Positions 39,955 through 49,408 of a DNA stretch of 64,000 bases are shown piece by piece (the stretch's first letter is position 1; the number at the start of each line of letters is the position of its first letter). The translations under genes and the position numbers were made by a program. This DNA is from Thalassobaculum fulvum. Its GTDB lineage: Bacteria > Pseudomonadota > Alphaproteobacteria > Thalassobaculales > Thalassobaculaceae. The notes beneath the pieces are model-generated. The model was not told the DNA's origin and made no database searches. It saw only the letters and a list, made by a program, of their open reading frames with translations. The stretch spans positions 270,438 through 334,437 of the forward strand of contig NZ_BMZS01000010.1 in NCBI RefSeq assembly GCF_014652915.1. The letters are read 5' to 3'.

Positions 39955-41943
39955 ATGTTCGACAAGATCCTGATCGCCAACCGCGGCGAGATCGCCTGCC
40001 GGATCATCAAGACCGCGCGGCGCATGGGCATCAAGACGGTGGCCGTGTACTCGGACGCCGACGCCGACGGCAAGCACGTGCGGATGGCCGACGAGGCGGT
40101 CCGGATCGGCCCGCCGCCCTCGGCCGAGAGCTACCTGCAGATCGACCGCATCGTCGAGGCGTGCCGTCAGACCGGCGCTCAGGCGGTGCACCCGGGCTTC
40201 GGCTTCCTGTCCGAGCGGGCGGCGTTCTGCGAGGCGCTGGAGAAGGCCGGGATAGTGTTCATCGGCCCCGGCGTGAATGCGATCGAGGCGATGGGCGACA
40301 AGATCACCTCGAAGAAGATCGCCCACGAGGCCGGGGTCTCCACGGTGCCGGGCTTCCTCGGCACCATCGAGGGCCCGGAGCACGCCGCCAGGATCGCCGG
40401 CGAGATCGGCTATCCGGTGATGATCAAGGCGTCGGCCGGCGGCGGCGGCAAGGGCATGCGGATCGCCAACTCCGAGGCCGAGCTGAAGGACGGCGTGCGC
40501 GGTGCGATGAGCGAGGCGCGCTCGTCGTTCGGCGACGACCGGGTGTTCATCGAGAAGTTCGTCACCCAGCCGCGCCACATCGAGATCCAGGTGCTGGCCG
40601 ACGGCCACGGCAACGTGGTGCATCTCGGCGAGCGCGAGTGTTCGATCCAGCGCCGCCACCAGAAGGTCATCGAGGAGGCGCCGAGCCCGTTCATCGACGC
40701 CGAGACCCGGGCCGCCATGGGCGCCCAGGCGGTCGCGCTGGCCAAGCAGGTCGGTTACCGGTCGGCCGGCACGGTCGAGTTCATCGCCGACGCGAACAAA
40801 AACTTCTATTTCCTTGAAATGAATACGCGTCTTCAGGTCGAGCATCCGGTGACCGAGATGGTCACGGGCCTCGACCTGGTGGAGCTGATGATCCGGGTCG
40901 CGGCCGGCGAGAAGCTGCCGTTCGGCCAGGACGACATCAAGATGAACGGCTGGGCGATCGAAGCCCGGGTGTACGCCGAGGATCCCTACCGGGGCTTCCT
41001 GCCGTCGATCGGCCGGCTGACCCGCTACGAGCCGCCGCACGATGCCGAGGGCATCCGGGTCGACGACGGGGTCGACGAGGGCTCCGAGATCTCGATGTTC
41101 TACGACCCGATGATCGCCAAGCTGGTGGCCTACGGCGACACCCGCGACCAGGCGGCCGACCGGCTGTACGACGCGATCGGCCGCTACCGGATCCGCGGCC
41201 TCGGCCACAACCTGCCGTTCCTCGCCGCGACCATCGCCATGAAGCGGTTCCGCGAGGGACGCCTGACCACCGGTTTCATCGCCGAGGAGTTTCCGGACGG
41301 ATTCTCGGGCGCCGTGCTCGACCGCTACGAGGAGGGCGCGCTGTGCGCGCTGGCGGTGGCGTTCGAGCGGGCCAACGCCGAGCGCATGGCTCGGATCAGC
41401 GGCCAGATCGCCCACCGCGGCAAGGCCGACCTGCCGACCCTGTGGACGGTCCGCGAGGGCCGCGAGAACCGCCGGGCCGAGGTGCGCGAGGCCGAGGACG
41501 GCTACGACGTCACTGTCGACGGCCAGCGCTACGCCGTGCGCGGCGCGCTCGACGCGACCATCGCGGTGTTCGACGGCATGATCAACGGCGAGCCGTTCGC
41601 CGCCCAGATCGACCGCGACGGCATCTACTACCGGCTGAGCTACGGTGGCCGCGAGCTGAACGCCCTGGTGGTGCCGCCGCGGATCGCCGGCGCGCTCGAC
41701 AAGATGCCGCCGAAGGAGAGCGCCGACACCGGCAAGCTGCTGGTGTCGCCGATGCCGGGACTGCTGGTCTCGCTGGCGGTCGCCGAGGGCGAGGCGGTCA
41801 AGGCCGGGCAGGAACTGTGCGTGGTCGAGGCCATGAAGATGGAGAACGTGCTGCGCGCCGAGCGCGACGGCGTGGTCGCCAAGCTGCACGCCAGCCCGGG
41901 CGACAGCCTCGCCGTCGACCAGACCATCGTCGAGTTCGAATGA
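39955..41943 (+). CDS. pccA: propionyl-CoA carboxylase alpha chain (biotin carboxylase + biotin carrier)
   Basis: Carboxylates its own biotin with ATP and bicarbonate. MFDKILIANRGEIACRIIKTARRMGIKTVAVYSDAD begins the biotin carboxylase domain (about 1-450), with the ATP-grasp glycine loop KASAGGGGKGMRIA and MNTRLQVEHPVTEM. The middle BT domain leads to a biotinyl domain with AMKM; biotinylated Lys628 lies 34 residues from the end of 662. The stop overlaps the acylphosphatase gene by 4 nt. Confidence 0.96.
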   Translation: MFDKILIANRGEIACRIIKTARRMGIKTVAVYSDADADGKHVRMADEAVRIGPPPSAESYLQIDRIVEACRQTGAQAVHPGFGFLSERAAFCEALEKAGIVFIGPGVNAIEAMGDKITSKKIAHEAGVSTVPGFLGTIEGPEHAARIAGEIGYPVMIKASAGGGGKGMRIANSEAELKDGVRGAMSEARSSFGDDRVFIEKFVTQPRHIEIQVLADGHGNVVHLGERECSIQRRHQKVIEEAPSPFIDAETRAAMGAQAVALAKQVGYRSAGTVEFIADANKNFYFLEMNTRLQVEHPVTEMVTGLDLVELMIRVAAGEKLPFGQDDIKMNGWAIEARVYAEDPYRGFLPSIGRLTRYEPPHDAEGIRVDDGVDEGSEISMFYDPMIAKLVAYGDTRDQAADRLYDAIGRYRIRGLGHNLPFLAATIAMKRFREGRLTTGFIAEEFPDGFSGAVLDRYEEGALCALAVAFERANAERMARISGQIAHRGKADLPTLWTVREGRENRRAEVREAEDGYDVTVDGQRYAVRGALDATIAVFDGMINGEPFAAQIDRDGIYYRLSYGGRELNALVVPPRIAGALDKMPPKESADTGKLLVSPMPGLLVSLAVAEGEAVKAGQELCVVEAMKMENVLRAERDGVVAKLHASPGDSLAVDQTIVEFE

Positions 41944-42233
41944 GTCACGGGACACGCAGCGTCCGGCTGCTCATCGCCGGCCGGGTCCAGGGCGTCGGCT
42001 ATCGCTGGTGGTGCGTCCGCCAGGCCGGCCATATGGGCCTCGACGGCTGGGTGCGCAACCGCGCCGACGGCTCCGTCGAGGCGGTGGCGCACGGCTCGGA
42101 GGACGCGGTCGACGACCTGATCGAGGCCTGCCGCAACGGCCCGCGCGGGGCCGCCGTCACCAGCGTCCAGGTATCCGACGCCGACCCGTCCGAGGCCGGC
42201 GGCCCGGGCTTCAGCCAGGCGCCGACGGTTTAG
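41940..42233 (+). CDS. acylphosphatase
   Basis: Hydrolyses acyl-phosphates. The 97-residue product has the family motif GRVQGVGYRWWC (catalytic Arg in GVGYR) and GWVRNRADGSVEAVAHG (catalytic Asn in VRN). ATG 41940 overlaps the pccA stop (ATGA), so it is probably cotranslated with the carboxylase. Whether this reflects a metabolic link or only convenience of position is open. Confidence 0.93.
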   Translation: MSHGTRSVRLLIAGRVQGVGYRWWCVRQAGHMGLDGWVRNRADGSVEAVAHGSEDAVDDLIEACRNGPRGAAVTSVQVSDADPSEAGGPGFSQAPTV

Positions 42234-42250
42234 CCGCAACCGTCCACCGA

Positions 42251-42365
42251 CCCTCATCCCGGACGACCCCGGACTTGACCCGGGGGTGATCCGAGACCTA
42301 TCGGCGCGATCCCGGCGTGGGTCCCGGCTCCGCTTCGCCGATGGCGAACCGGTCCGGGATGAGGG
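42251..42365. repeat. REP-like palindromic element A
   Basis: CCCTCATCCCGGAC at 42251-42264 and its exact reverse complement at 42352-42365 bound a 115-bp GC-rich element with more internal partial symmetry (CCCCGGACTTGACCCGGGG). It fills much of the 320-nt gap after the acylphosphatase gene and could end its transcript. Similar TCCGG-cored palindromes occur at 44.0, 48.2 and 48.4 kb. The remaining gap (42366-42553) shows no gene. Confidence 0.75.
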
Positions 42366-42553
42366 CTAAGGGGGAGCCGATTCCCGCGTCCGGCTAGCGT
42401 CGATCGATCCGGACGAGGGCGCGCTCGCCCTGGCCTTCTGCGCCTTTGCGTGCGCGACCGGGCGCGGCGTGGCGGTTGCTGCGCTGCAGCGATAGACTGT
42501 CCGCGACACCGGCGGTTCGGGTTGGGCCGTCCGGGTGACCGTGGAGGCCGGCG

Positions 42554-42985
42554 ATGACCTACATCGAACCCCCGTCACCGCGTCTCTGGACCGATCGGGT
42601 CCGCTGGTTCGACGAGCGGCTGCGCAAGGCCGCCGACGACAATCCCCTGCATGTCGGCAGCCAGACCGAGGCGGTGCTGGCCGAGCTGCGCCGGGTGTTC
42701 GCCGCCGGCGCCTGGGTCGCCGCGGTGGTGCTGGCCCAGACCGCGATCGACAGCGAGGTGTCCGAGCGGGTCGAGCAGGCGGTCGGCGACGGGCTGTACC
42801 TCAACGAGGTCCGGTTCGGGCGCGACTACGTCTGGCTGCGCGACCGCCGCAACGCCTACCTGCACAACGAGGGGCCGCTGCCGGCGGTGACGGCCCGCGA
42901 CCTGGCGCTCGACCAGCCACGGCTGGAGAAGGAGGCGCGCCGCGCCGTCGAGCTGATGGCCGACGCGCTGGCGGGCAGGGCGTGA
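42554..42985 (+). CDS. hypothetical protein with HEPN-like motif
   Basis: No known family is recognised with confidence. The 143-residue product is predicted largely helical, with a hydrophobic helix AGAWVAAVVLAQTAIDSEV (about 51-69) and DRRNAYLHN, in which Arg99 and His104 are four residues apart. An R-x4-6-H motif in a small helical protein is typical of HEPN domains, some of which are ribonucleases and others only scaffolds. No nucleotidyltransferase partner or toxin-antitoxin neighbour is visible. The downstream neighbour, lipB, converges with it, 10 nt away. Confidence 0.7.
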   Translation: MTYIEPPSPRLWTDRVRWFDERLRKAADDNPLHVGSQTEAVLAELRRVFAAGAWVAAVVLAQTAIDSEVSERVEQAVGDGLYLNEVRFGRDYVWLRDRRNAYLHNEGPLPAVTARDLALDQPRLEKEARRAVELMADALAGRA

Positions 42986-42995
42986 ACCTCAGTCC

Positions 42996-43727
42996 CTAGC
43001 ACTGCGGCCCCATCGGCCCGCCGGGGCCGAACACCTCGTCGAACGCTTCGCGCAACGCTATGTCGGCGTCCGCCAGGGTCGCTGGGTGGCCGAGGTCGAC
43101 CAGGCTGGTGACGCCGTGCTGGCTGATGCCGCAGGGCACGATGCCCTGGAAGTGCGACAGGTCCGGCTCGACGTTCAGGGCGACCCCGTGGAACGTCACC
43201 CAGCGCCGCACCCGCACGCCGATCGCCGCGATCTTGTCCTCGCGCAGCGGCTCGTTGGTGTCGGTGCGCCGGACCCAGATGCCGACCCGGCCGTCGCGCC
43301 GTTCGCCGGTCACGCCGAGCCGTTCCAGCGCCCGGATCAGCCATCCCTCGAGCGCGGTGACATAGGCCCGCACGTCGGGCTTGCGGCGCTTGAGATCCAG
43401 CATGGCGTAGGCCACGCGCTGGCCGGGGCCGTGATAGGTGAACTCGCCGCCGCGGCCGGTCTTGTAGACCGGGAACCGGTCGGGTTGCAGCAGGTCGGCG
43501 GGCCGGGCGCTGGTGCCGGCGGTGTACAGCGGCGGATGCTCGACCAGCCAGACCAGCTCGGGCGCGGTGCCGGCGCGGATCGCCTCGGCCCGCGCCTCCA
43601 TGGTCGCGACCGCGGTCTGGTAGTCGAGCAGCCCCGGCTCGACCCGCCATTCGACGCCGCCCGGGGCGGTATCGGAGTCGGGTTCGGGGCTGGTCTCGGC
43701 AGGGGGCTGGCGGACGGCGGTCGACAT
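42996..43727 (-). CDS. lipB: octanoyltransferase LipB
   Basis: Transfers octanoyl from acyl carrier protein to lipoyl domains, the first step of lipoate synthesis; a LipA partner is not in this window. The ATG at 43727 gives [19 protein letters not shown], a disordered N-terminal extension of about 25 residues, before [26 protein letters not shown], the Lys in [11 protein letters not shown] and the catalytic Cys in [15 protein letters not shown] are conserved. 243 residues. A long upstream open frame continues to 46151 and is a shadow of maeB. Confidence 0.95.
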   Translation of the reverse strand: MSTAVRQPPAETSPEPDSDTAPGGVEWRVEPGLLDYQTAVATMEARAEAIRAGTAPELVWLVEHPPLYTAGTSARPADLLQPDRFPVYKTGRGGEFTYHGPGQRVAYAMLDLKRRKPDVRAYVTALEGWLIRALERLGVTGERRDGRVGIWVRRTDTNEPLREDKIAAIGVRVRRWVTFHGVALNVEPDLSHFQGIVPCGISQHGVTSLVDLGHPATLADADIALREAFDEVFGPGGPMGPQC

Positions 43728-43762
43728 ACGCTCTCCGGGCGTTCGGGCGCGGTGGAACGGCC

Positions 43763-43789
43763 TTGATCGGGGGTGAGGGTTCTGATAAT
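43763..43789 (+). promoter_or_regulatory. possible promoter of tRNA-Leu
   Basis: TTGATC at 43763-43768 and GATAAT at 43784-43789 are separated by 15 nt (16 if the first box is read as CTTGAT), a slightly short spacer. The predicted start lies about 44 nt before the tRNA. It is on the opposite strand to lipB, whose start is at 43727. Confidence 0.5.
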
Positions 43790-43839
43790 CCCTCACGCCT
43801 GCCTCGGGGGTCACCCCGGCGCTCCGTGGCGAACATAGT

Positions 43840-43926
43840 GCGGTCGTGGCGGAATTGGTAGACGCGCAGCGTTGAGGTCGCTGTCCCAGAAATGGGGTGG
43901 AAGTTCGAGTCTTCTCGACCGCACCA
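43840..43926 (+). tRNA. tRNA-Leu (anticodon GAG)
   Basis: An 87-nt class II tRNA with encoded CCA. The acceptor GCGGTCG (43840-43846) pairs with CGACCGC (43916-43922). The D arm contains TTGGTAGACGCG; the anticodon stem CAGCG/CGCTG carries loop TTGAGGT with GAG in anticodon position; a long variable arm (GTCCCAGAAATGGGGT region) marks Leu; the T arm is GAAGTTCGAGTCTTC. It reads CUC and CUU codons. Confidence 0.95.
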
Positions 43927-43940
43927 TCACGGAACGGAAT

Positions 43941-43980
43941 GCGAAACGCCCCGGCCCTCGTGCCGGGGCGTTCGCTTTTT
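43941..43980 (+). terminator. intrinsic terminator of tRNA-Leu
   Basis: AACGCCCCGGC (43945-43955), loop CCTCGT, and GCCGGGGCGTT (43962-43972) form a perfect 11-bp stem, extended by GCGA/TCGC, then TTTTT at 43976-43980. Strong and well placed, 18 nt after the CCA end. Confidence 0.92.
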
Positions 43981-43988
43981 GGGGCGCT

Positions 43989-44089
43989 CGTCGCTTCGTG
44001 GGTTCCGGATCCGTCCCGCCTCCGGCGGTCCTCCGGTCCGGACGGACGCGCCATCCCGGCGCGGCCGAGCCGGAACCCACATGGCGACG
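43989..44089. repeat. REP-like palindromic element B
   Basis: GTGGGTTCCGG (43998-44008) and CCGGAACCCAC (44070-44080) are exact reverse complements, with outer CGTCGC/GCGACG adding to the symmetry. The element of about 100 bp lies directly after the tRNA terminator and before the maeB promoter region. Confidence 0.75.
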
Positions 44090-44155
44090 GGCGGCGCCCC
44101 GGAAGCTCGGCGCGCACCCGGCGTCGATCCCGAAACACCGTTTCCGGGATAGGTC

Positions 44156-44182
44156 TTGGGCGCACCCGGCCGCTCGTATAAG
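44156..44182 (+). promoter_or_regulatory. possible promoter of maeB
   Basis: TTGGGC at 44156-44161 and TATAAG at 44177-44182 with a 15-nt spacer (16 if CTTGGG is used) lie 67 nt before the maeB ATG. Confidence 0.45.
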
Positions 44183-44249
44183 GTCCGGAAGCCCCGCGCC
44201 GCGCCCGCCCGGCGCCGCGCCGGGCCTCGGGCAGGGAACAGGCGACCAC

Positions 44250-46538
<2,289 letters not shown>

Positions 46539-46541
46539 CCG

Positions 46542-48128
46542 ATGGCCGGCGACGACTCGATCGAGGGACCGGACGCCCGGACGGGTCCCGCGGGCGGGGG
46601 CGACTCGACCGGCCCCGGCGGCCCCGGCGCGGACGGGCTCGGCGCCGACACCGTGGAGGCGGTGGCGGTCGCCGCTGCCGAGGCGGCGGCCAAGAAGCGC
46701 AAGGTCAAGAAGAAGGACCTGAAGGCCAAGATCCGCCAGCTCGAGGCCGAGATCGAGGAGACCCGCAACCAGGTCCTCGACGAGCCGCTGTACGGCATGA
46801 CGCCGAAGCTCGAGGCCGCTGTGATCCGGGCGCTGGAGCAGGAGCGGCTCCCGGTGGTCCCGCGGCTGCTGCGGCCGCTGCACCCGGCCGACCAGGCCGA
46901 CCTGATCGAGCGGTTGGACGGCGACGACCGCGAGGTGCTGATCGGCGCCATGGGCGCGGCCTTCGACCCGGAAGTCCTGGTCTATCTCGACGACACCGTG
47001 CGCGAGGAGATCCTCGCCCATCTCGACGAGGCCCAGATCGCCCGCTTCCTGTCGGTGCTGGACTCCGACGACGCGGTCGACCTGATCGGCGAGCTCGACG
47101 AGGACGAGCAGGCGCGAATCCTGCAGGCGGTGCCGGCCAAGGACCGGGTGATCCTGGAGCAGGGCCTGACCTTCCCGGAATCCTCCGCCGGCCGCCTGAT
47201 GCAGCGCGAGATGGTGGTGGTCCCGGCGCACTGGACGGTCGGCCAGACCATCGACTTCCTGCGCACGGTCCGCGACCTGCCGGACGATTTCTACGCCATC
47301 TACGTCGTCGACCCGGCGCACCGGCCGGTCGGCGAGCTGGTGCTGTCGCACCTGCTGCGCTCCAAGCGGCCGGTCCGGGTCTCGGACATCATGCGCAAGG
47401 ATTTCCGGCGGGTGCCGGCGGCGATGGACCAGGAGGAGGTGGCGCTGCTGTTCCGCCAGTACGGGCTGGTGGCGGCGCCGGTGGTGGCCGATGACGAGCG
47501 GCTGCTCGGCGTGATCACCGTCGACGACGTGGTCGACGTGATCGACGAGGAGGCCGAGGAAGACCTGATGCGATTGGGCGGTGTGTCCGAGATCGACCTG
47601 TACGGCACGCTCTGGGACACCACCCGGTCCCGGTTTCCCTGGCTGATGGTCAACCTCGGCACCGCGATCGCCGCCTCGCTGGTGATCGGGCTGTTCGAGG
47701 CGACCATCCAGAAGGTGGTGGCGCTGGCGGTGCTGATGCCGATCGTCGCCTCGATGGGCGGCAACGCCGGCACCCAGACCCTGACGGTGGCGGTGCGGGC
47801 GCTGGCGATGCGCGACATCGACACCCGCAACGCCATGCGCTTCATCGCCAAGGAGACCCTGGCCGGCTCGCTCAACGGCCTGGCCTTCGCGGTGGTGATG
47901 GCCGGGGCGTCGGTGCTGTGGTTCGGCGACACCCGGATCGCCTGGATCATCGCGGTGGCGATGGTCCTGAACCTGCTGGTCGCCGGCCTGGTCGGCACCC
48001 TGATCCCGCTCGGCCTGCAGCGCGTCAAGGTCGACCCGGCGGTGGCGTCCGGCGTGTTCCTGACCACCGTGACCGACGTGGTCGGGTTCTTCGTGTTCCT
48101 CGGCCTGGCGACCCTGGTCCTGCTGTAG
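46542..48128 (+). CDS. mgtE: magnesium transporter MgtE
   Basis: A magnesium-gated magnesium channel. The first 35 or so residues are a Gly/Pro/Asp-rich stretch, then Lys-rich KKRKVKKKDLKAKI, an unusually disordered head. The N domain (LRPLHPADQADLIERL to LTFPESSAGRLM) and two CBS motifs (about 200-320) precede a membrane domain with about five helices, whose signature MPIVASMGGNAGTQTLTVAVRALA lines the pore. 528 residues. Only 3 nt after maeB, so probably cotranscribed; malic enzyme needs a divalent metal, a plausible but unproved link. Confidence 0.95.
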   Translation: MAGDDSIEGPDARTGPAGGGDSTGPGGPGADGLGADTVEAVAVAAAEAAAKKRKVKKKDLKAKIRQLEAEIEETRNQVLDEPLYGMTPKLEAAVIRALEQERLPVVPRLLRPLHPADQADLIERLDGDDREVLIGAMGAAFDPEVLVYLDDTVREEILAHLDEAQIARFLSVLDSDDAVDLIGELDEDEQARILQAVPAKDRVILEQGLTFPESSAGRLMQREMVVVPAHWTVGQTIDFLRTVRDLPDDFYAIYVVDPAHRPVGELVLSHLLRSKRPVRVSDIMRKDFRRVPAAMDQEEVALLFRQYGLVAAPVVADDERLLGVITVDDVVDVIDEEAEEDLMRLGGVSEIDLYGTLWDTTRSRFPWLMVNLGTAIAASLVIGLFEATIQKVVALAVLMPIVASMGGNAGTQTLTVAVRALAMRDIDTRNAMRFIAKETLAGSLNGLAFAVVMAGASVLWFGDTRIAWIIAVAMVLNLLVAGLVGTLIPLGLQRVKVDPAVASGVFLTTVTDVVGFFVFLGLATLVLL

Positions 48129-48155
48129 GGCTTTCCTGCCGTCGCTGATGCCCGT

Positions 48156-48210
48156 CGCCCCGTGGGTTCCGGAGCCAGGCGCTTGCGCGCCTTCTCCGGA
48201 ATGACGAGGA
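48156..48210. repeat. REP-like palindromic element C
   Basis: TTCCGGAG (48167-48174) with CTCCGGAA (48194-48201), and inside it AGGCGC (48177-48182) with GCGCCT (48187-48192) around a TTGC loop. Shares GTGGGTTCCGG with element B. It may double as the mgtE terminator. Confidence 0.65.
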
Positions 48211-48236
48211 GAGAGGGAACCGTCCACTACCCCTTT

Positions 48237-48390
48237 ATTTCGGTGACAGTGCACTTAATTCCGCCGTGCCGCCCGGTGGCAGCGGCATGGGCCGCTGTTG
48301 TCACGTTGAGATAAGTGCACTGTCACCGAAATCGAGATAAGTGCACTGTCACCGAAATCCGCGAGATAAGTGCACTGTCACCGAAATCCC
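48237..48390. repeat. 20-bp repeat: one inverted and three direct copies
   Basis: The core AAGTGCACTGTCACCGAAAT appears on the + strand within 48308-48333, 48334-48360 and 48363-48390, nearly head to tail, each preceded by GAGAT. An inverted copy begins ATTTCGGTGACAGTGCACTT at 48237. Each unit contains the palindrome AGTGCACT. The 388-nt gap before the MerR gene holds only this array and two REP-like elements. One inverted and several direct end copies around a short centre recall the terminal repeats of a decayed insertion sequence, but no transposase is left. Confidence 0.85.
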
Positions 48391-48405
48391 ACCGAAATCC
48401 TTTGT

Positions 48406-48464
48406 CGTCATTCCGGACGGCCGCGCCGTCCTCGGTGCGGTCGAGCCGGAATCCATGGCCCGAC
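48406..48464. repeat. REP-like palindromic element D
   Basis: ATTCCGG (48410-48416) and CCGGAAT (48446-48452) flank a GC-rich centre; the right edge CCGGAATCCATGGCCCGACG parallels the right edge of element B (CCGGAACCCACATGGCGACG). Confidence 0.65.
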
Positions 48465-48479
48465 GAGCATCGATCAGTA

Positions 48480-48495
48480 TTGACGCGCACGTCAT
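48480..48495. promoter_or_regulatory. putative MerR/LiuR operator 1
   Basis: TTGACG-CGCA-CGTCAT, an inverted repeat with 5-bp perfect arms (TGACG/CGTCA), 21 nt before the merR start codon. Its TTGACG could also serve as a -35 box. The architecture recurs at 48906-48921. Assignment to the adjacent regulator is inference. Confidence 0.55.
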
Positions 48496-48516
48496 TCGAG
48501 GCGTAGCGTTCCAGTC

Positions 48517-48909
48517 ATGGCCGACACGTTCTCCATGACCCAGCTGGCCCGCGAGTTCGACCTGACCAGCCGGGCGATCCGCTACTATGAGCAGGAAGGG
48601 CTGATCGCGCCCTCGCGCCGTGGCCGTACCCGGGTGTTCTCGCTGCGCGACCGCACCCGGCTCCGGCTGATCAATCGCGGGCGCCGGCTCGGGTTCTCGA
48701 TCGCGGAAATCCGGGAGATCCTGGACCTGTACGACAGCCGGGACGGGGAGCGCGGGCAACTCGCCCACTTCATCCGCAAGATCCGCGAACGGCGTGCCAG
48801 CCTGGAGGTCCAGCGACGCGACATCGACGCGATCCTGGAGGAACTCGACCGGGTGGAGGCGGCCTGCCTGGATCAGCTCGAGGCCGTGGCGAGGTCGGCA
48901 AATGGTTGA
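48517..48909 (+). CDS. MerR-family transcriptional regulator, LiuR-like
   Basis: The 130-residue product has the MerR winged-helix signature MTQLAREFDLTSRAIRYYEQEGLIAPSRRGRTRVFSLRDRTRL (about 7-49) and a C-terminal dimerisation coiled coil (RKIRERRASLEVQRRDIDAILEELDRVEAA). No metal-binding Cys pair is seen, so a metal sensor is unlikely. Its place before isovaleryl-CoA dehydrogenase matches LiuR, the regulator of leucine/isovalerate use in proteobacteria. The stop overlaps the thioesterase start by several nt. Confidence 0.9.
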   Translation: MADTFSMTQLAREFDLTSRAIRYYEQEGLIAPSRRGRTRVFSLRDRTRLRLINRGRRLGFSIAEIREILDLYDSRDGERGQLAHFIRKIRERRASLEVQRRDIDAILEELDRVEAACLDQLEAVARSANG

Positions 48910-49408
48910 CGTAAGCGTCAATGCGGTCTTGAACGCCCCGAACCCGACCTTCGCGGAGCGGGTGGCCGGGAGCTTCGCCCGGCAGGCGTTCATGGGGCTC
49001 CTCGACGCCCGGCTGGCGGCGGTCGAGCCGGGCGCCTGCACGATCGAGCTGCCGTTCCGCCCGGAGCTGTCGCAGCAGCACGGCTTCTTCCATGGCGGCG
49101 TGGTCGGCACCCTGGCCGACAACGCCTGCGGCTATGCCAGCTTCACCCTGGCCCCGGCCGATTCCTCGATCCTGACGGTCGAGTACAAGCTGAACCTGAT
49201 GGCGCCGGCGGCCGGCAGTGTCCTGGTCGCCCGCGGCCGGGTGATCCGCCCGGGGCGTACTCTGATCGTGGCGCAGGCCGATGTGTCGGTCCGGCGCGGC
49301 GACGGATCCGAGAAACCGGTGGCGACCGCGCTCGCCACCCTCATGCTGATGGCGGGCATGGCGGACGAACCGTCGGCCATTGCGGGTAAGGGAGACGCGA
49401 CGTCATGA
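48902..49408 (+). CDS. PaaI-like hotdog-fold acyl-CoA thioesterase
   Basis: Probably hydrolyses an acyl-CoA; substrate unknown. The 168 residues include the hotdog signature [23 protein letters not shown] (about 59-81), with HGG and the acidic/Asn positions on the central helix, and [26 protein letters not shown] 48902 overlaps the merR 3' end. It overlaps the dehydrogenase gene by 4 nt (ATGA), so it belongs to the leucine cluster and may release free acid from isovaleryl- or methylcrotonyl-CoA. That role is inference. Confidence 0.85.
   Translation: MVDVSVNAVLNAPNPTFAERVAGSFARQAFMGLLDARLAAVEPGACTIELPFRPELSQQHGFFHGGVVGTLADNACGYASFTLAPADSSILTVEYKLNLMAPAAGSVLVARGRVIRPGRTLIVAQADVSVRRGDGSEKPVATALATLMLMAGMADEPSAIAGKGDATS
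48906..48921. promoter_or_regulatory. putative MerR/LiuR operator 2, inside the thioesterase start
   Basis: TTGACG-TAAG-CGTCAA is a 16-bp site with perfect 6-bp arms. It overlaps the last codons of merR and codons 2-7 of the thioesterase gene. It shares arms with operator 1. Coding constraint explains part of it, but a perfect match to the same pattern within 430 nt is suggestive. Confidence 0.5.

Noticed and set aside
48308..48390. Tandem repeats as a CRISPR array
   Set aside because: Units are joined with 0-2 nt between them, so there are no spacers, and no cas genes are nearby.
48315..48538. Short + strand frames with MHCHRN-type repeats
   Set aside because: They only translate the DNA repeats, overlap merR in the wrong frame, and lack ribosome sites.
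49385..49404. GACG-CGA-CGTC near the isovaleryl-CoA dehydrogenase start as a third operator
   Set aside because: Arms are only 4 bp with a 3-nt centre, unlike the 4-nt centre of the two stronger sites; probably chance.
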